Shown here in pieces: positions 21,513-33,436 of a stretch of DNA of 64,000 nucleotides. Position numbers and translations under genes: made by a program. Below the pieces are notes generated by a model. It did no database searches, had not been told where the DNA came from, and was given only the letters and a program-made list of their open reading frames with translations. Source of the stretch: Gonatopus flavifemur (Eukaryota > Arthropoda > Insecta > Hymenoptera > Dryinidae); NCBI GenBank assembly GCA_018340375.1, contig JAFFJZ010000026.1:2046001-2110000 (forward strand), given 5' to 3'. The number at the start of each line of letters is the position of its first letter. Position 1 is the first letter of the stretch.

Positions 21513-22420
21513 CTGTCGGTTTCATTTCCTCGCTGTCGCATAGTGAAGAATCATCCCAATTTACAAAAAAAAAAAAAAAAAATATACAGTATTATGAATC
21601 TACACAAGACAAGAAGTTTATCTAGAAAGTCCATGAATTTGTATTGGCAATATATCAATATTTATTATAGGTATATAGGGAAAACTGGGGTGAATCCACC
21701 ACTATTTTTAATCCGCCACCCGTCCTTGGGATTGGAAAACAACCACACCGAATACATTCTAGAAAAGCATTTTTGTGTGCTATCGTAAGCAATAATATCG
21801 GAAATAGTTGAATAGTTGAATAGCGATGTGGCCGTTTTCCAATAAATCCATTCCCAAGGTGGGGCGGTGGATTGGAAATCGTGCTGGATTCATCCCAGTT
21901 TCCCCTACAGGTATTACTGTCAGTGCAAATTTACGGCCTTTCTACACAAAGGCTAAGAAAAATTTTCATACAATTGTGCAAAATGGAAAATCAAGATTCT
22001 TCAAAAATTGTGTCTCATAAAAATTCCAAGCTCTTTTGTTCATAATTTTTTTACAACATTTTTGATTTCAAGAAGTTCATGATGAAGTTTTCAACAACAG
22101 TGAATGAACATTACCTTTCTTTTCTCACCGTTGTGAGATTGCCCATGTTGTTCGTTGCGTTCGGGTTGTATTTCTTGAAAAATAAATTCAATTCCATATA
22201 TTCAATGTCAGCTGCATTTTGATATAAAAGAAATTCGTGATCAATTGATATAATTACCGATAGTTTCAATGGAGTTATATGAAGAATGTTTCCTCTCCAA
22301 TAATATATCTTTTTTCATGTTGAGCCATTCTGACTGTTGATTTTTCATAACATTATCTGATTTATTATTTTCCTGTAATGAAAATCAATTTCATATATGA
22401 AATTATATATAAATGTATAT

Positions 22421-22493
22421 AGAGCTTCTGCTCGAGAAATTCGATTAAATTCTTTGGAAAAAAATTCGATCGAATTTCTCGAGCAGAAGCTCT
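22421..22493. repeat. 73-bp near-perfect palindrome
   Basis: AGAGCTTCTGCTCGAGAAAT and its inverse surround a 25-bp centre. It lies in the intron between BEN exons 2 and 3. Confidence 0.75.
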
Positions 22494-23698
22494 GCGTGCA
22501 CATAATTGAATGTGAGTGATATAAAAATTCACCTTCTTCACAGTTTTTTTATTACAATGAGGATTACTTTTTGTTTACAACAGCTTCGATGGAGGATGTT
22601 TCATCCGTTTTCCTTTGCCTGTATTGTTCATTTTTTCATCCAAATCTGCTTCGGTTTCTAATAGAGGCAAAAACATTGAGTCAGAAGTATGAAATTTTCA
22701 GCATAAACATGTATATAAATATATAGGTGACATATGCAACAAAGTATTTGATTCCAGAGAATAATTGTTGACTCCAAATCAATATTATTATACTGAAAAT
22801 GAATAACTCCATGAAATAAGATTGTGTTTGAAATTATTACTCAAATAGCAAATCAGTTTCAACAGAATTCTGGATGAATACCATGTATTCGTATAGAAGT
22901 CTTATGCTATCTGGGTAAGCTCGTTGTAGCATTGAGTTGTTCCGATTCATAAAATTGTGGGTAAATTATTATACATCCAATTCGACAATCGTTATATGAA
23001 ATGAAAACGATATTTTCTAATGTAAAATAGGATACTTCAACAGATATTTACATACAATGAAGCTGAAGTTAGCAGATGTAAAATAGCAACAGCGTGGATT
23101 AAACTGAGTTATTGTGCATTTGACTTCTAAAATACACATTGTCGAAAATTAGGATCCACAAATCTCATCGATAAAATTTCATAGCTGTACAAAAATTTAA
23201 CAATGAGATAGTCTACGTCTGGCAGCTTACGTCTGCTAGCTTCAGGTTCACATATTGTCAATATACGGAAAGTATTACAGAAAGCTGATTATTCAAAACA
23301 CTTGATACATTTGTTGTGGAAAAACACTTTGTAGTAATCCTATGCATATTTCATTCACTATTAATCAGTTCATCAAAAGTTTTGATATGTTCCATAAACA
23401 CTTACAAATATAACTTCGTTACGAGCACGTCAAAATATATATTGACATGATAGAAACAATATTCATAGCGAATGAATGACTAATTTCGCAATCAGGTATT
23501 GATTACTGAACAAAATAAATGCAAAATTTGTCACATGTAAAATTATAATTAGGCTAGCTTTCAATGAATAAATTTTTTCAAAGTGCAGCTAAATAAGGAG
23601 GGTTCATGTCGAGAGCGTAGATTAGAAAAGAAATAAATATTGAGTGTAGATTTTGAAGAATGTTTTATAAAACTTGCAAATGGAATAAAAATACGTAC

Positions 23699-23885
23699 CT
23701 GCAAGCATCATAATGCACCCTTCACATTCTTTATCATCTATAATAATTTTATAATTTGATCGGCAATCAAAATCGGTTGAATTTTTTGGTTCGGAATCTT
23801 CAATTGACGATACCGGTACTTTAAGTTTCTTCTTGTCCGAAGTACTTGTAATACATATATAAGCGTATGTAATCGCCATTGTCAT
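23699..23885 (-). pseudogene. BEN gene exon 1
   Basis: Starts at an ATG (MTMAITYAYICITSTSDKKK) and ends at the donor in CAG|GTACGT. The order YAYICI...KVPVSSIEDSEPK...DFD...YKIII resembles the N-terminal domain that precedes BEN domains in many insect proteins. That resemblance is from memory of the family and was not searched. Confidence 0.6.
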
Positions 23886-24477
23886 TTATAAAGAGTTTAT
23901 ATAAATCAATGACACAATCGTAAAATCCTTTGGACGCTTGGAATTTATCTGATGCAACGTATACGCCATACATATATCACATTGAACAAGGGAATCATTA
24001 CGGTGTTTACAAACTGCCTCATCCACATGAAAATTCTCTCCTGCGTCACTGATTCGATTGATTAAATTGACCGACTAACCAGTCTTTGCGTTCTATGAGC
24101 ATCGACCAGTAGGAACAGTCTAAACAGTGTGATACTTTCCTTCCACTCCTTCAGTTCTTGAGGAACATATTGGTAACCCTGGAAGCAACGGTTGTTATTA
24201 TGCTCATTGTAACCGTTTCGAGTTTGAATTCAACATACGTAGAGATGCAAAGATGGCGATGTTTATAATTAATATAAATTTGTCATGAATTATAACATAT
24301 TTCTCATCAACGCACTAAAATTATCGAATATTTGTGAAATCAAAGTGATCATCGGCAATCAAAGTGAAATTATTATTCGTGGAATCAAAAGGATCATAAT
24401 AATATAACAAATTCATGCATCAATGAAAATAAATTGATCAAAAATCGATTGAAATTGCAGGAGATTTTACGATATCG
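23886..24477. promoter_or_regulatory. intergenic region between the divergent BEN and transposase genes
   Basis: About 0.6 kb separates the BEN start codon from the first donor-like site of the plus-strand gene (GTAAGT at 24478). It is less AT-rich around 24040-24240 than its surroundings. Its position makes it the likely shared promoter. No TATA box or initiator could be fixed. Confidence 0.35.
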
Positions 24478-25469
24478 GTAAGTACATGTTACGTTGTATA
24501 GGTTAGAATTGTTTATTAAAATTAAATCTATTGAATATCATCATACCATTATATATTGAATTATGTTAATTAAATTTGATATCTCATTGACCGCATTTCA
24601 GTGGAAAATGCATAATTTTCAAATCATCTTGTGTTCAATTTGGTTCATTTGTACATCGTTGACAACAAAACTATTAACGATTCTCAATAAAATTATGTTC
24701 AAACACTTGTAAGAAAATGACGTTGACACAATTATTTCAGATTTACATAAATTCGTCTGCTCATTTTCGATCAAGGAGAATACAAGAAATATTTTGCTCC
24801 CAACAACCGTAATGTAAAAATTCCAATAACTACTCTGAAAAGCAGAATGGCTCAAGGGAGGACAATAGAAACAGCTGTGCAGGTAAAATGAATTGTTTGA
24901 TGGATTCGTATTATTACATCAATTTATTGTGATGAAGTCCCATTCTCAAAAGGTATTACGTAGAATCCCAGTGACAATCAGGTCATGATTTTTCATATAA
25001 AAATCATATTTCTTCATGATTCTCTATGAAGTCTCGATCATTTCTGCAGAAATTGTGAATGTATGAAAAATTGTTAGATTATTTCTGCCAGAGTATAATG
25101 CGAATATTCTATCGAAATATCAAGGCTAGGTAAAATGTACCTCATTCTATTCAAATATATATACAGGGTATCCAAGAACCAACTGTCATCTGTCAAATAA
25201 CAAACGAATATTTGTTTCCATGAATTTGAATTTTATGTACATATATGTTACTAAATACAGCATGCATCTATGTCAGTGAACTTACAACATACCGGAATGA
25301 AAACTTTATAAATTCCCTATATCATGGCTCGGTCCAAACACTATGATCGGGACAGAATATCTCCTTCTTCCACGATTCAGAAAGAGGAAGGACAAAATTG
25401 GGGACTTCTCATTCGCTGGCTTATGCAATGACCCATAAACTGTGATTATGCTGATCAAGGGAGTGCTCA

Positions 25470-25713
25470 CACTGTAAAAGAATTTTCCTTGCGAATCTCA
25501 CGTCTGAATTGGGAAATCACAGTTTTTTTTGGGAAATACTAAGTTCAGCGTAGAAGAAATTAATTTTCATTGTGAAAGTCTTATGCTCAACATGGAAGAA
25601 ATTATTTTTTTTCCAAGTTCTACACATACCGTAGTAATATTACAAAATTTTATGAATTGTTCACACTCAACGTAGATTGAGTAAGTTATTCACAAGGAAC
25701 ATTTTTCACAGTA
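25470..25713. mobile_element. MITE in intron, CACTGTAAAARAATTTTCCTTG ends
   Basis: Left CACTGTAAAAGAATTTTCCT pairs with the inverse at the right end (AGGAACATTTTTCACAGTA). Lies in the intron between transposase exons 24741 and 25859. Confidence 0.65.
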
Positions 25714-26300
25714 CATTCCAGTATGTTACGGAGTTCACTGATCTGCATTTTATTTTCAACTAAGTAAAAACTGAATGAATGATTGAATAATTTTTTGTTG
25801 CTTTTTTCAAATGTATATTCATAATAAAATAAGGAAAACCTGTGTTATAATTTTCAAGACATCGGAAAGCGAGGATGACATTGAGATGAATTCTGCAACT
25901 TCTAGTGATGAAACAGAACCAGATAAATGCAATTTTGGGAACGAAAAATCTTAATATTTACAAGAAAATATATGTTGTCCAGGAACATCAAATTCAGATA
26001 ACTGTTCATCAACAACGATCGAAGAACATTTCATTGAGGTAAAAATCGCAACACGCAATGAGTGAAAAATTATGTCAATTTCATATTTGATTATTGTTTT
26101 GACATGAGCAGTCCATATTTACATATGGTACTTGGGAATTTTCATATATTCAAGTCCATGAATATCTCGATATTTTTGTCCCAAATGAATATTACATTTT
26201 CATAGAGATGTTTTCAGTATGAACATCCTAGACAGCACAAGAGTTTCCGCAAAGAGCTCCCCATTTGCTGATCAATATGTGTTCAATATGAATATTTTGA

Positions 26301-26394
26301 CCCAGCTAGAAATAAAAATCATTTCGATATCAATTCGACCTCGAAATTGAGGACTTTGATATCGAAATGATACGCTATTAATTTTGTGGCTGGG
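26301..26394. mobile_element. 94-bp hairpin, CCCAGCTA ends
   Basis: CCCAGCTAGAAATAA on the left and TTTTGTGGCTGGG on the right, with inner arms TCATTTCGATATCAA and its inverse. In the second transposase intron. Confidence 0.65.
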
Positions 26395-28985
26395 GGATGC
26401 AAAATTAACTCTTGATGAACAACTTAATGTTCAGAAGGAATTCATATCAAAATTTCATAAGTAATAAATTCTCGGGGCATTCAATAAGTTCTCATTTTGA
26501 ATTCATGGAATTCTTATTGGAGTGATTATTGGTCACATAACACGGACTATTCAAGAAATTCTTGAGAAGTCTTTATGAATTATAAATAATCATTCGTGCT
26601 GGCTGGGTGAATATTTTATGTATCTGAACATAAACATCATAGAACAGAAAAATTGCATGTGTTATTACACATATTTGTTATTACCACATTTTCCTGTTTA
26701 AATTTTGGTTCCAGTGTTTTGATGAAGAACGAGGACAAGAACCAGAACAAGAATCTTTGTTTAACGGAAATGATGAACACAACGTTTTTCATCGATTAAA
26801 AGGAATGTTGAGTGAGGAAGATTTTTTTAAAACTGTTGAAATACCGTTACGGGTGAGCAAAGGGGATATTTTGTTAATGGTATTGAAATTTGCGATTCAT
26901 CAACGACTTTCTCAAGGTGGAGTGATGAAATTACTAGAATTGATCAATTGTATGTTCGCTACGTCAATATTACCTCAAACGCGGTTCATGATTGATCAAT
27001 TTTTCAATCCAAAAAATGGAATAAAATATCATGCTTTTTGTGATTCATGTGATTCATATATTGGAGAAATTAATTCTTGTAAAATTGATCTTGCATGTCC
27101 TATGTGTAACGCTGCGTACGATTACTCATGTATGAATTATTTCATTACTTGCGAATTTTTAAGCGAAATTCAAAATGTACTAGGGTGTAACGATGAACAC
27201 TACAATTATGTTATGAATGAAAGGGTAGATCAAGATGCAGTCTTTGAAGACATCTATGATGGGAATGAGTATAAAAAATTTCGTAACAGCCTACCTACAG
27301 AAAATCGTAATCGTTATGCGACTGTGATTTTCAATACCGATGGTTCCCCACTTTTCGAAAGCAGCACTCTATCAATTTGGCCGATTCAGATAATATTGAA
27401 TGAAATACCTATAGAGATTCGATGGAAAAATCCCATATGATGCGGTTTATGGTTTAGTAAAAAAAAGCCTAATATGAACGTATTTTTGACACCTTTCATT
27501 CATGATCTAAATAAACTGGCAAATGGAGGCATTGAATGTCACATCTCAGGCAAACAATGTAACATTCGAGTATTTGGCTTGTGCTGTTGCGTTGACTCAG
27601 TAGCTAGGGCACCAATCCAAGGATTACATCAATTTAATGGTGAATATGGCTGTAATTGGTGCTTGCATCCAGGGGAATGGTCTGCTGAATTGCATAATAT
27701 GAAGTATCCATTAATGAAAAATCCACCTGAAGAAAGAACTGAATCCACATCTGTGATTCATATTCTAGAGGCGATTCAACTCAAGCGCCCTTCTCATGGT
27801 TTTAAAAATGCTACAGCTTTACTTACCTTATTATCTTCTAATATAATTACTGGCTTCACGGTAGATTACATGCACAATGTTCTGTTAGGAGTGGCTAGAC
27901 AATTCGCCCATTATTGGTTCGATCTTAAAAGTAGGCCTTACTCATTGAGTTCTCAACAAATAGAAAAGATTGATCGCATTTTGATGAATCTCAAACCTCA
28001 TTATCAAATGAGAAGGTTATCACGCTCGCTTCGTCATAAGAAGTATTGGAAAGCCCGTGAATGGGAAAACTGGATACTATATTACAGCGTAACCACCTTA
28101 AAATCTTTTTTACCAAAAAAGTATTTCAATCCCTGGATGAAATTAGTAGAGGCTCCACATATACTATTACAATCAAATATAACGATCGATGAAATTAATC
28201 ATGTAGATAAATTATTGCATGATTTTGTATCTGGTACACAGAATTTATACGGAATGATGGCAATGTCATTCAACGTACACCAGTTACTCCATTTGGCAAA
28301 AAGTGTACATGATTGGGGACCATTATGGGTACACAATGGGTTTCCTTTTGAAAGTGGGAATGGTGATTTGGTACGAATTATTCGTGTAGCTAACGGACTT
28401 GAGAACCAAATCTGTCGATATGTGGGATTTCAAAAAAGCATTGGTGTGATACTGAATACGAAGAATTTTTGCCATATGTCTGAATTTGCTAGTGAATACA
28501 TCAAAAAGATGGATAACGATATAACTAAAACTTCTTTCAAATTATCTAAATGCAGATATACTGGAGCATCAGTCATATCAGATTTGTCGGTGCTTCAAAA
28601 TTATAATTTATCACTCACTCAATCAGAGGCATATAATCGCATGATCAAGAATAAATGTATTTATGCGATCAGTAGTAAACAAAATAAGAGGTCTGATAAT
28701 TCATTTGCCGTGTTGAAAACTGGTCAATATGTACAGATTCAATTATTTATTATAGATAAAGAGAATAAAACAGAATTGACTTTAGTTAAATATGTGCACA
28801 CTCGGAATACGTTTAGTGTTTATAAGCAATTAAAAAGAATTTTATACATCGATAATCAATTGGATTGTATACAAACAGACGAAATTCATCAACCCTGCAC
28901 TGTCATGGTTGCTGAAGATGTCAAATACATTTGCACTTTTCCGAATTGTCTGTACATGTGGAACTATTTCAAGATACTTGTGTGA

Positions 28986-29628
28986 CTTCAGTGTCAATTA
29001 TCACAACTTCCCATGGTTCTGTCAAAAAAAAGCACAAAAGCCAAAAGGAATGGAAAAGAGAATAATTACGTAATTTCTGAAGTTTAACGTTAAACGTTAA
29101 GGTACTCAACACCTATCATATATTTTTAAAATATTGTATTTTTTACCATCAGATTTTGATTAAATACTATACTATATGGACAGATGTGCATTTTGCCATT
29201 ATGCATCCACAGATTCCTTTGTTTTATTATTAGCAAAAACACATTGAACAATGCTTTTGTATACTTCCCCTTATATTTTAAATTATGTGATTGACGTGAA
29301 AAAATTTGATTTTTCAGCGAAAATCCATGTCAGTACTCCCGGCACCCGATATTGAATAGTTTATGTAATAATTATTGTATGGAATATTACTACAGCATTT
29401 CATCAAAATTTGTCACCTTTGAAAGAATTTCCAAAACCTGTATTTGAATGACCCATTCAATCAGTTTTTTGTGAAGCAGCTGATAAAAAATTGAGTTTCA
29501 GTACCAATATCTCTTCGATTCATATTTCATAAATAATTATCCCTATCCTGAGAATAATGTGATCCAAAACTATTTTTGAGTCAATATTCACAGGGTGAAC
29601 AATTAACAATGTCTCATTTCCCAGATAG
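28986..29628. other. no feature recognised
   Basis: Presumed 3' flank of the transposase gene. Only a short self-complementary word, TTTAACGTTAAACGTTAA, near 29082 was noted. No CACTA-type terminal repeat was found here. Confidence 0.45.
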
Positions 29629-29752
29629 CAAAAAAAAGAATCCTTGAAATGTCAGTGAAATAGGACTCTTGGAGAATTCATTTCGAGTTATGTAGTTCTT
29701 ATGGCATTCTCCAAGAACTCTATTTCACTGACATTTCGCGAATTCTTTTTTG
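29629..29752. mobile_element. 124-bp hairpin MITE
   Basis: The arms share TGAAATGTCAGTGAAATAG and CTTGGAGAAT in inverse form. Preceded by CCCAGATAG, a word also seen near 18820 and 22910 as its inverse. Confidence 0.75.
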
Positions 29753-29801
29753 AATTTGTGAATGATTCGAAAAGGATGCCTCTTCAAAGTTTTTGTAACT
29801 G

Positions 29802-29937
29802 CACAGAAAAAAGTATTCCTTTGAATCTAACAAATTGTTATTTGAATAGGTCCAAATAGATATTTCTGCAAAGAAATATTTATTTGGCCCTGTTCAAATA
29901 ACAATTTCTTAGATTCAAAGGAATCCTTTTTTCTGTG
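29802..29937. mobile_element. 136-bp hairpin MITE, CACAGAAAAAAG ends
   Basis: The arms CACAGAAAAAAGTATTCCTT and the inverse at the right end pair over most of the element, including AAATTGTTATTTGAA. Confidence 0.8.
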
Positions 29938-30517
29938 TGGGTTTAAGAATACTCAAAAATACTTGAATCAAATAAAAAACAATTCAGTGCACAGCAAACC
30001 TTCGATTTCCTAATGATCCTGTATAATATGATATTTCAATTTAATTCAAACATTCTAGGGGCATCCCGATCCGGAAAAATTGAATAGGTTTGTCCTCGTA
30101 TTTGATTTTGTCCTGATTGTTGAATAATACGGACGAAAACAGAACTTATTTGAGATTGCAGTCGACTAAAAAGATTTTTTTTCCCTCCACAAATGAAATA
30201 AATTAAGAAGAAACTCAGACTAGAATCTTGAAAAATTCCTGTTTTTTTCTACATTGTTCAACAATCAGGATGAAATCAGTCTAAAAATCAAAAGTAGGAT
30301 AAAAAAACCCTTCAAATTTTCCAACTCGGGATTTTACATAAAAATTCACTGAAGTCGTCGGACCTTTAAGAGAACATTATAGTCAGGAAAGTTTCAATGA
30401 ATGCCCTCTTATGCTCATGAACATTCGTTGGACGCTACCCAAGACTTACGTTCCCTTACAGTTGATTTCTAAATCAAGCAAAGTGGACATTAAAAAATAT
30501 TCACCATTCGAAAATAT
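29938..30517. other. no feature recognised
   Basis: AT-rich, with no coding or repeat signal that could be supported. Confidence 0.45.
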
Positions 30518-30722
30518 GACGTGGAAAATGACGTGAAAAAATACGTAGAAAATACCGCGTAGTTTTCTACGTTGTAAATCACGTTGTTTTCCACGTGGTT
30601 TTTTTTATATTCGCCAAAACCATTTTACCATGATATACCACGTGGTTTTTTGGTATTGTTTTTGACGTTGTTTTCCACGTGGTTTTCCACGTCGTTTTCA
30701 ACGTGGTTTTTTTCCCCCGGGT
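30518..30722. repeat. CCACGTGG-rich cluster
   Basis: A word close to TTTTCCACGTGGTTTT or GACGTGGAAAA recurs about ten times in both orientations over 205 bp. It resembles the interior of the foldback at 18228-18493 and is probably a related element. The core CACGTG is also an E-box, but binding is only a possibility. Confidence 0.6.
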
Positions 30723-30900
30723 AATTATCGGTGATCACTATATTGGACTTAATTCGACAGTACTTATGTATTGAATTTACATGATCGAAAATTCCAATCA
30801 AAACTTTATAAGTATCCTTTTGTGTTATATTATTTACATCAAGCTTGAGTGACTAGTTAACACTGACCGTCTGGGACATGCGAAATGTGTTGAATTCAGC

Positions 30901-31215
30901 TCAAAATTTACAACTGTGTAGAAGGAGCTTTGTTTTTACCACCGGTTTTAAACTCCTGCTTATTTCATCCAGCAACCTAGCCTGCTCAATCTTCTCCATC
31001 AAGCCTTCTCCGAATAACCAAGAATCTGTTTTCATGTCTTTCACCACGTCCTTAAAAGTTTTGTCTAAACCCGGAGACACAAAAGCTTTCCTCGAGATTG
31101 TCTTTTGATAAAAAGTTTCTGATAAAACCTCCCCAGGATCACATAATCTTTGTAGAAGTAGCATTTTATTTACTTCCTCTTCTTCTGTCAACAGCATATT
31201 GATACTATCTCCCAA
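30901..31215 (-). pseudogene. gag-like retroelement ORF fragment (uncertain)
   Basis: A 104-residue open frame reading MGDSINMLLTEEEEVNKMLL, later LDKTFKDVVKDMKTDSWLFG and EKIEQARLLDEI. The WLFG...EKI pattern recalls N-terminal gag-like ORFs of some arthropod retroelements, but I cannot name the family with certainty. It is truncated at both ends and opposes the pseudogene at 31260. Confidence 0.4.
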
Positions 31216-31259
31216 GAGTGCTAAGGCGTTACCGAATAAATTTTTAGATGAATTAGAAT

Positions 31260-31884
31260 TTGGATTTCAAAAAAGGTTCAGCAAGAGGTCCCGATAAGAT
31301 TCTGAAGAAGAATGAGGAATCCTTGGTTCAGCAGTCCTTACAAAAGAAATTATCACTTACAGTGGATGTTGTTAAACAAGGCTCAGGGACGACAAATCCC
31401 GGTAATGTTGCTCGGCACTTTTTTGCAGAATCTGAGATCGTATCGCAGCTGATTGGGGTTGACAGAAATATTATTAGCAGGCTGGGGAATGTGTTGCAAG
31501 TTCTTGCATGCGGTGAAGAGATTGATTGGGAAAAGTTTAGAAGATATGCAATGGATACAGCTAAACTTTGTATTGAACTTTTATCCTTGGTACATAATGC
31601 CACCTTCAGTCCATAAAGTTTTAATCCATGGTGCAGATATGATGGAGTTATTGATATTATCAATAGGTCATTTTTCTGAAGAAGCTCAAGAAGCAGGTAA
31701 CAAAATTTTTCGGACTGCACGTGCTAGTCATAGTAGAATGAAGTCACGTGAATGCACTAATATCGATATCATGCATCATTTGTTGATCAATTCGAATCCT
31801 TCGATTAGTCATTTTCGTATTATAGAAAATAACAAAACCAAAGACTTATCCTCTGGAGCACGTGAAATTTTGATACAAAAATGA
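31260..31884 (+). pseudogene. C-terminal part of a widespread unnamed arthropod transposon-like protein
   Basis: The first frame contains GTTNPGNVARHFFAESEIVS and LGNVLQVLACGEEIDWEKF. A frame change at about 31580 leads to FYPWYIMPPSVHKVLIHGAD and HFSEEAQEAGNKIF, ending near SNPSISHFR and a stop at 31884. The blocks TGNVARRFF, YPWYYMP-VHK-LIHG and SEEAQEARNKDF are typical of an uncharacterised protein family that is very common in insect genomes and behaves like a mobile element. The function is unknown. The upstream two thirds are missing. Confidence 0.6.
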
Positions 31885-31904
31885 ACATACCATTATGATC
31901 AATA

Positions 31905-32520
31905 CCCCTATGATGATAATAATAATAATAATCACTATGATCGTTATGATTTTTGGTATTATTACCATCATAAAAAAAATTACCACGATTGTTATCAATA
32001 TTGATATACTAATGATTCGATTACTCTCCTGATAATTATTATTTTTACTGCCATCATCATCATCATTATTATGACAATTATCATTATGATGATGACGATT
32101 ATTATTGTTATTATAATTATACGATTGATCATTATTACGAACGTCACCATCATTATCATGATTATTATACTCTCATCACCAATGATATCGGTATCATTAA
32201 TATCATTATTATGATTTTTATTATTTTCTCATCATCATTATGAGTATCATTGGAATGATAAATGTGATTAGCACCATCCTAACTATCACTCATTTTAACT
32301 GTATCATTATTAGGCGATATTGTGACAGGATCGATATTTTTATAGAATTTGTATAAAGTTCCGATCTATATTTTATAAAATTCAATATAAATTCGAGAAA
32401 TCCTCTACAAAAATATCGACCCTGTAACAATATTACCCATCCATATTATTATGATTATTATGATTATTATCATTATCGTTGTTATTATTATTATTATTAT
32501 TTTTATCATCATCATTCAAC
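31905..32520. repeat. compound ATT/ATC/ATG microsatellite
   Basis: Long run of AATAAT, ATCATC and ATGATT trinucleotides, degenerate, interrupted by the short MITE at 32317-32433. Confidence 0.85.
32317..32433. mobile_element. 117-bp MITE inside the microsatellite
   Basis: ATATTGTGACAGGATCGATA and its inverse form the ends, and the trinucleotide repeat continues on both sides. Confidence 0.7.
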
Positions 32521-32962
32521 CCCAATCGACCCTTCATGACTTCCTCATATGACATTCTTAGGTAATTTCATGGTCCAGGCATGAAAATATATACAAATTC
32601 TCATAGAAACACTCCTATAGTGTATCTATGGAATTTGTTGGAAAAATCAACAGTTTCCTCAGTCGCACATACAAGTTCCCACCACAAATCACACGTTTAA
32701 AGCATAAAATGTCAATGTCAAACAGTTTCACATGCTACTACTCGCCTTGAAATCACATTATTTTGCGTATTCCTGGTAAATTTGAACTTTGAGCCTGATA
32801 AAAAAAATGAAGGGATCGGAATTTCCAATTTTCGGTCCCCTGTGATGTAGAGGGAAGCCTCACGAGTATTCAAAACAAAAAACATCCGGATCGGTTAACT
32901 TTTCAGCTGACGCCAGATCTTTGTCCATCGAGACACAAGAATTTCCCACTGTGCGCCATATC
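32521..32962. other. no feature recognised
   Basis: Unique-looking non-coding sequence with no motif that could be supported. Confidence 0.45.
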
Positions 32963-33318
32963 AGGATAGTTGACAAGAATTCAGATTATTCTTTGATGTT
33001 GTTCCTCCAACAGTGCTTTATAAAATAGTTGAAGAACATTGTTCCGATTAGCAGTTGTCGGTTCAAATTTTTTCTCGGGATAGTCAGTGAAAGCTTACAT
33101 AGTTTTTTGTTATCGTCTCTTCAACAGTCTCTTTCAGGATAGTTGGAAAACATTTCTCCAGTGAGTATCTTCTGGCTTGACAGTCCTTTTCAGGATTGTT
33201 AGCTAGAACTCTGATTTTACCCCTTCGTATCTCCAATAGTCCTCTTCAGAATAGTTGGCGAGAGAATTCTTCTAGCAAGTATTTACTGGCCCCAAAATAT
33301 TCCTGAGCATAATTAGCA
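32963..33318. repeat. ~57-bp tandem repeat, six diverged copies
   Basis: Units begin with ATAGTTG-like words at about 32965, 33024, 33080, 33139, 33195 and 33252, with spacing of 56-59 bp. Each ends near TCTTTTCAGG. No coding frame runs through. Confidence 0.7.
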
Positions 33319-33436
33319 ACGCGTACATCGTTAACTCAAACATAACTGATATTACATTATTCTCTATCACAATTTTGTCTGTGCGTCGCACAACTTTTGG
33401 TTCATAAAAGTATTCTGGACATTTTCATTTAGTAAT

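Larger units (their letters stand above)
18853..23885 (-). pseudogene. BEN-domain gene, six exons, one in-frame stop
   Basis: I infer six coding exons on the minus strand: 23699-23885, 22579-22658, 22258-22372, 22115-22211, 20918-21512 and 18853-19113. Every junction is GT-AG and all phases match, giving 1335 bases (444 codons plus stop). The only lesion found is a TAA at 21401-21403 in exon 5. Order of parts: an N-terminal domain of the kind found in insect BEN proteins, charged linkers, a Gln/Glu-rich repeat region, and a C-terminal BEN domain. BEN domains bind DNA or chromatin proteins, so a nuclear role is inferred. The gene diverges from the transposase gene at 24741. The intron at 19114-20917 holds four MITEs. 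It may be a transposon's accessory gene or a decayed host gene. Confidence 0.65.
24741..28985 (+). pseudogene. CACTA/CMC-like (tnp2-type) transposase gene, three exons, three stops
   Basis: Exons 24741-24882, 25859-26038 and 26715-28985 join in phase 0 at GT-AG sites. Lesions: TAA at 24748-24750, TAA at 25952-25954 and TGA at 27438-27440; no frameshift was found. The large last exon (757 codons) has a Cys pair region (CDSC and CPMC near residues 105-135), FNTDGSPLF with a first acidic residue, GLWFSKKKPN, FGLCCCVDSVARAPIQG, a CxxC (GCNWCLHPGEW), TVDYMHNVLLG with a second Asp, and GFPFESGNGDL with a Glu. This order matches the arthropod and fish proteins related to EnSpm/CACTA tnp2 transposases, which act by a DDE mechanism. 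The 5' exon is unresolved. The family placement is from memory. Confidence 0.7.

Noticed and set aside
30518..30722. CACGTG cluster as a functional enhancer
   Set aside because: Repeats occur in both orientations like other foldbacks here. No adjacent intact gene supports a regulatory call.
17531..30800. Search for CACTA-type terminal repeats around the BEN/transposase pair
   Set aside because: Looked by eye on both sides. The only inverted repeats found delimit smaller, unrelated elements, so element ends were not assigned.
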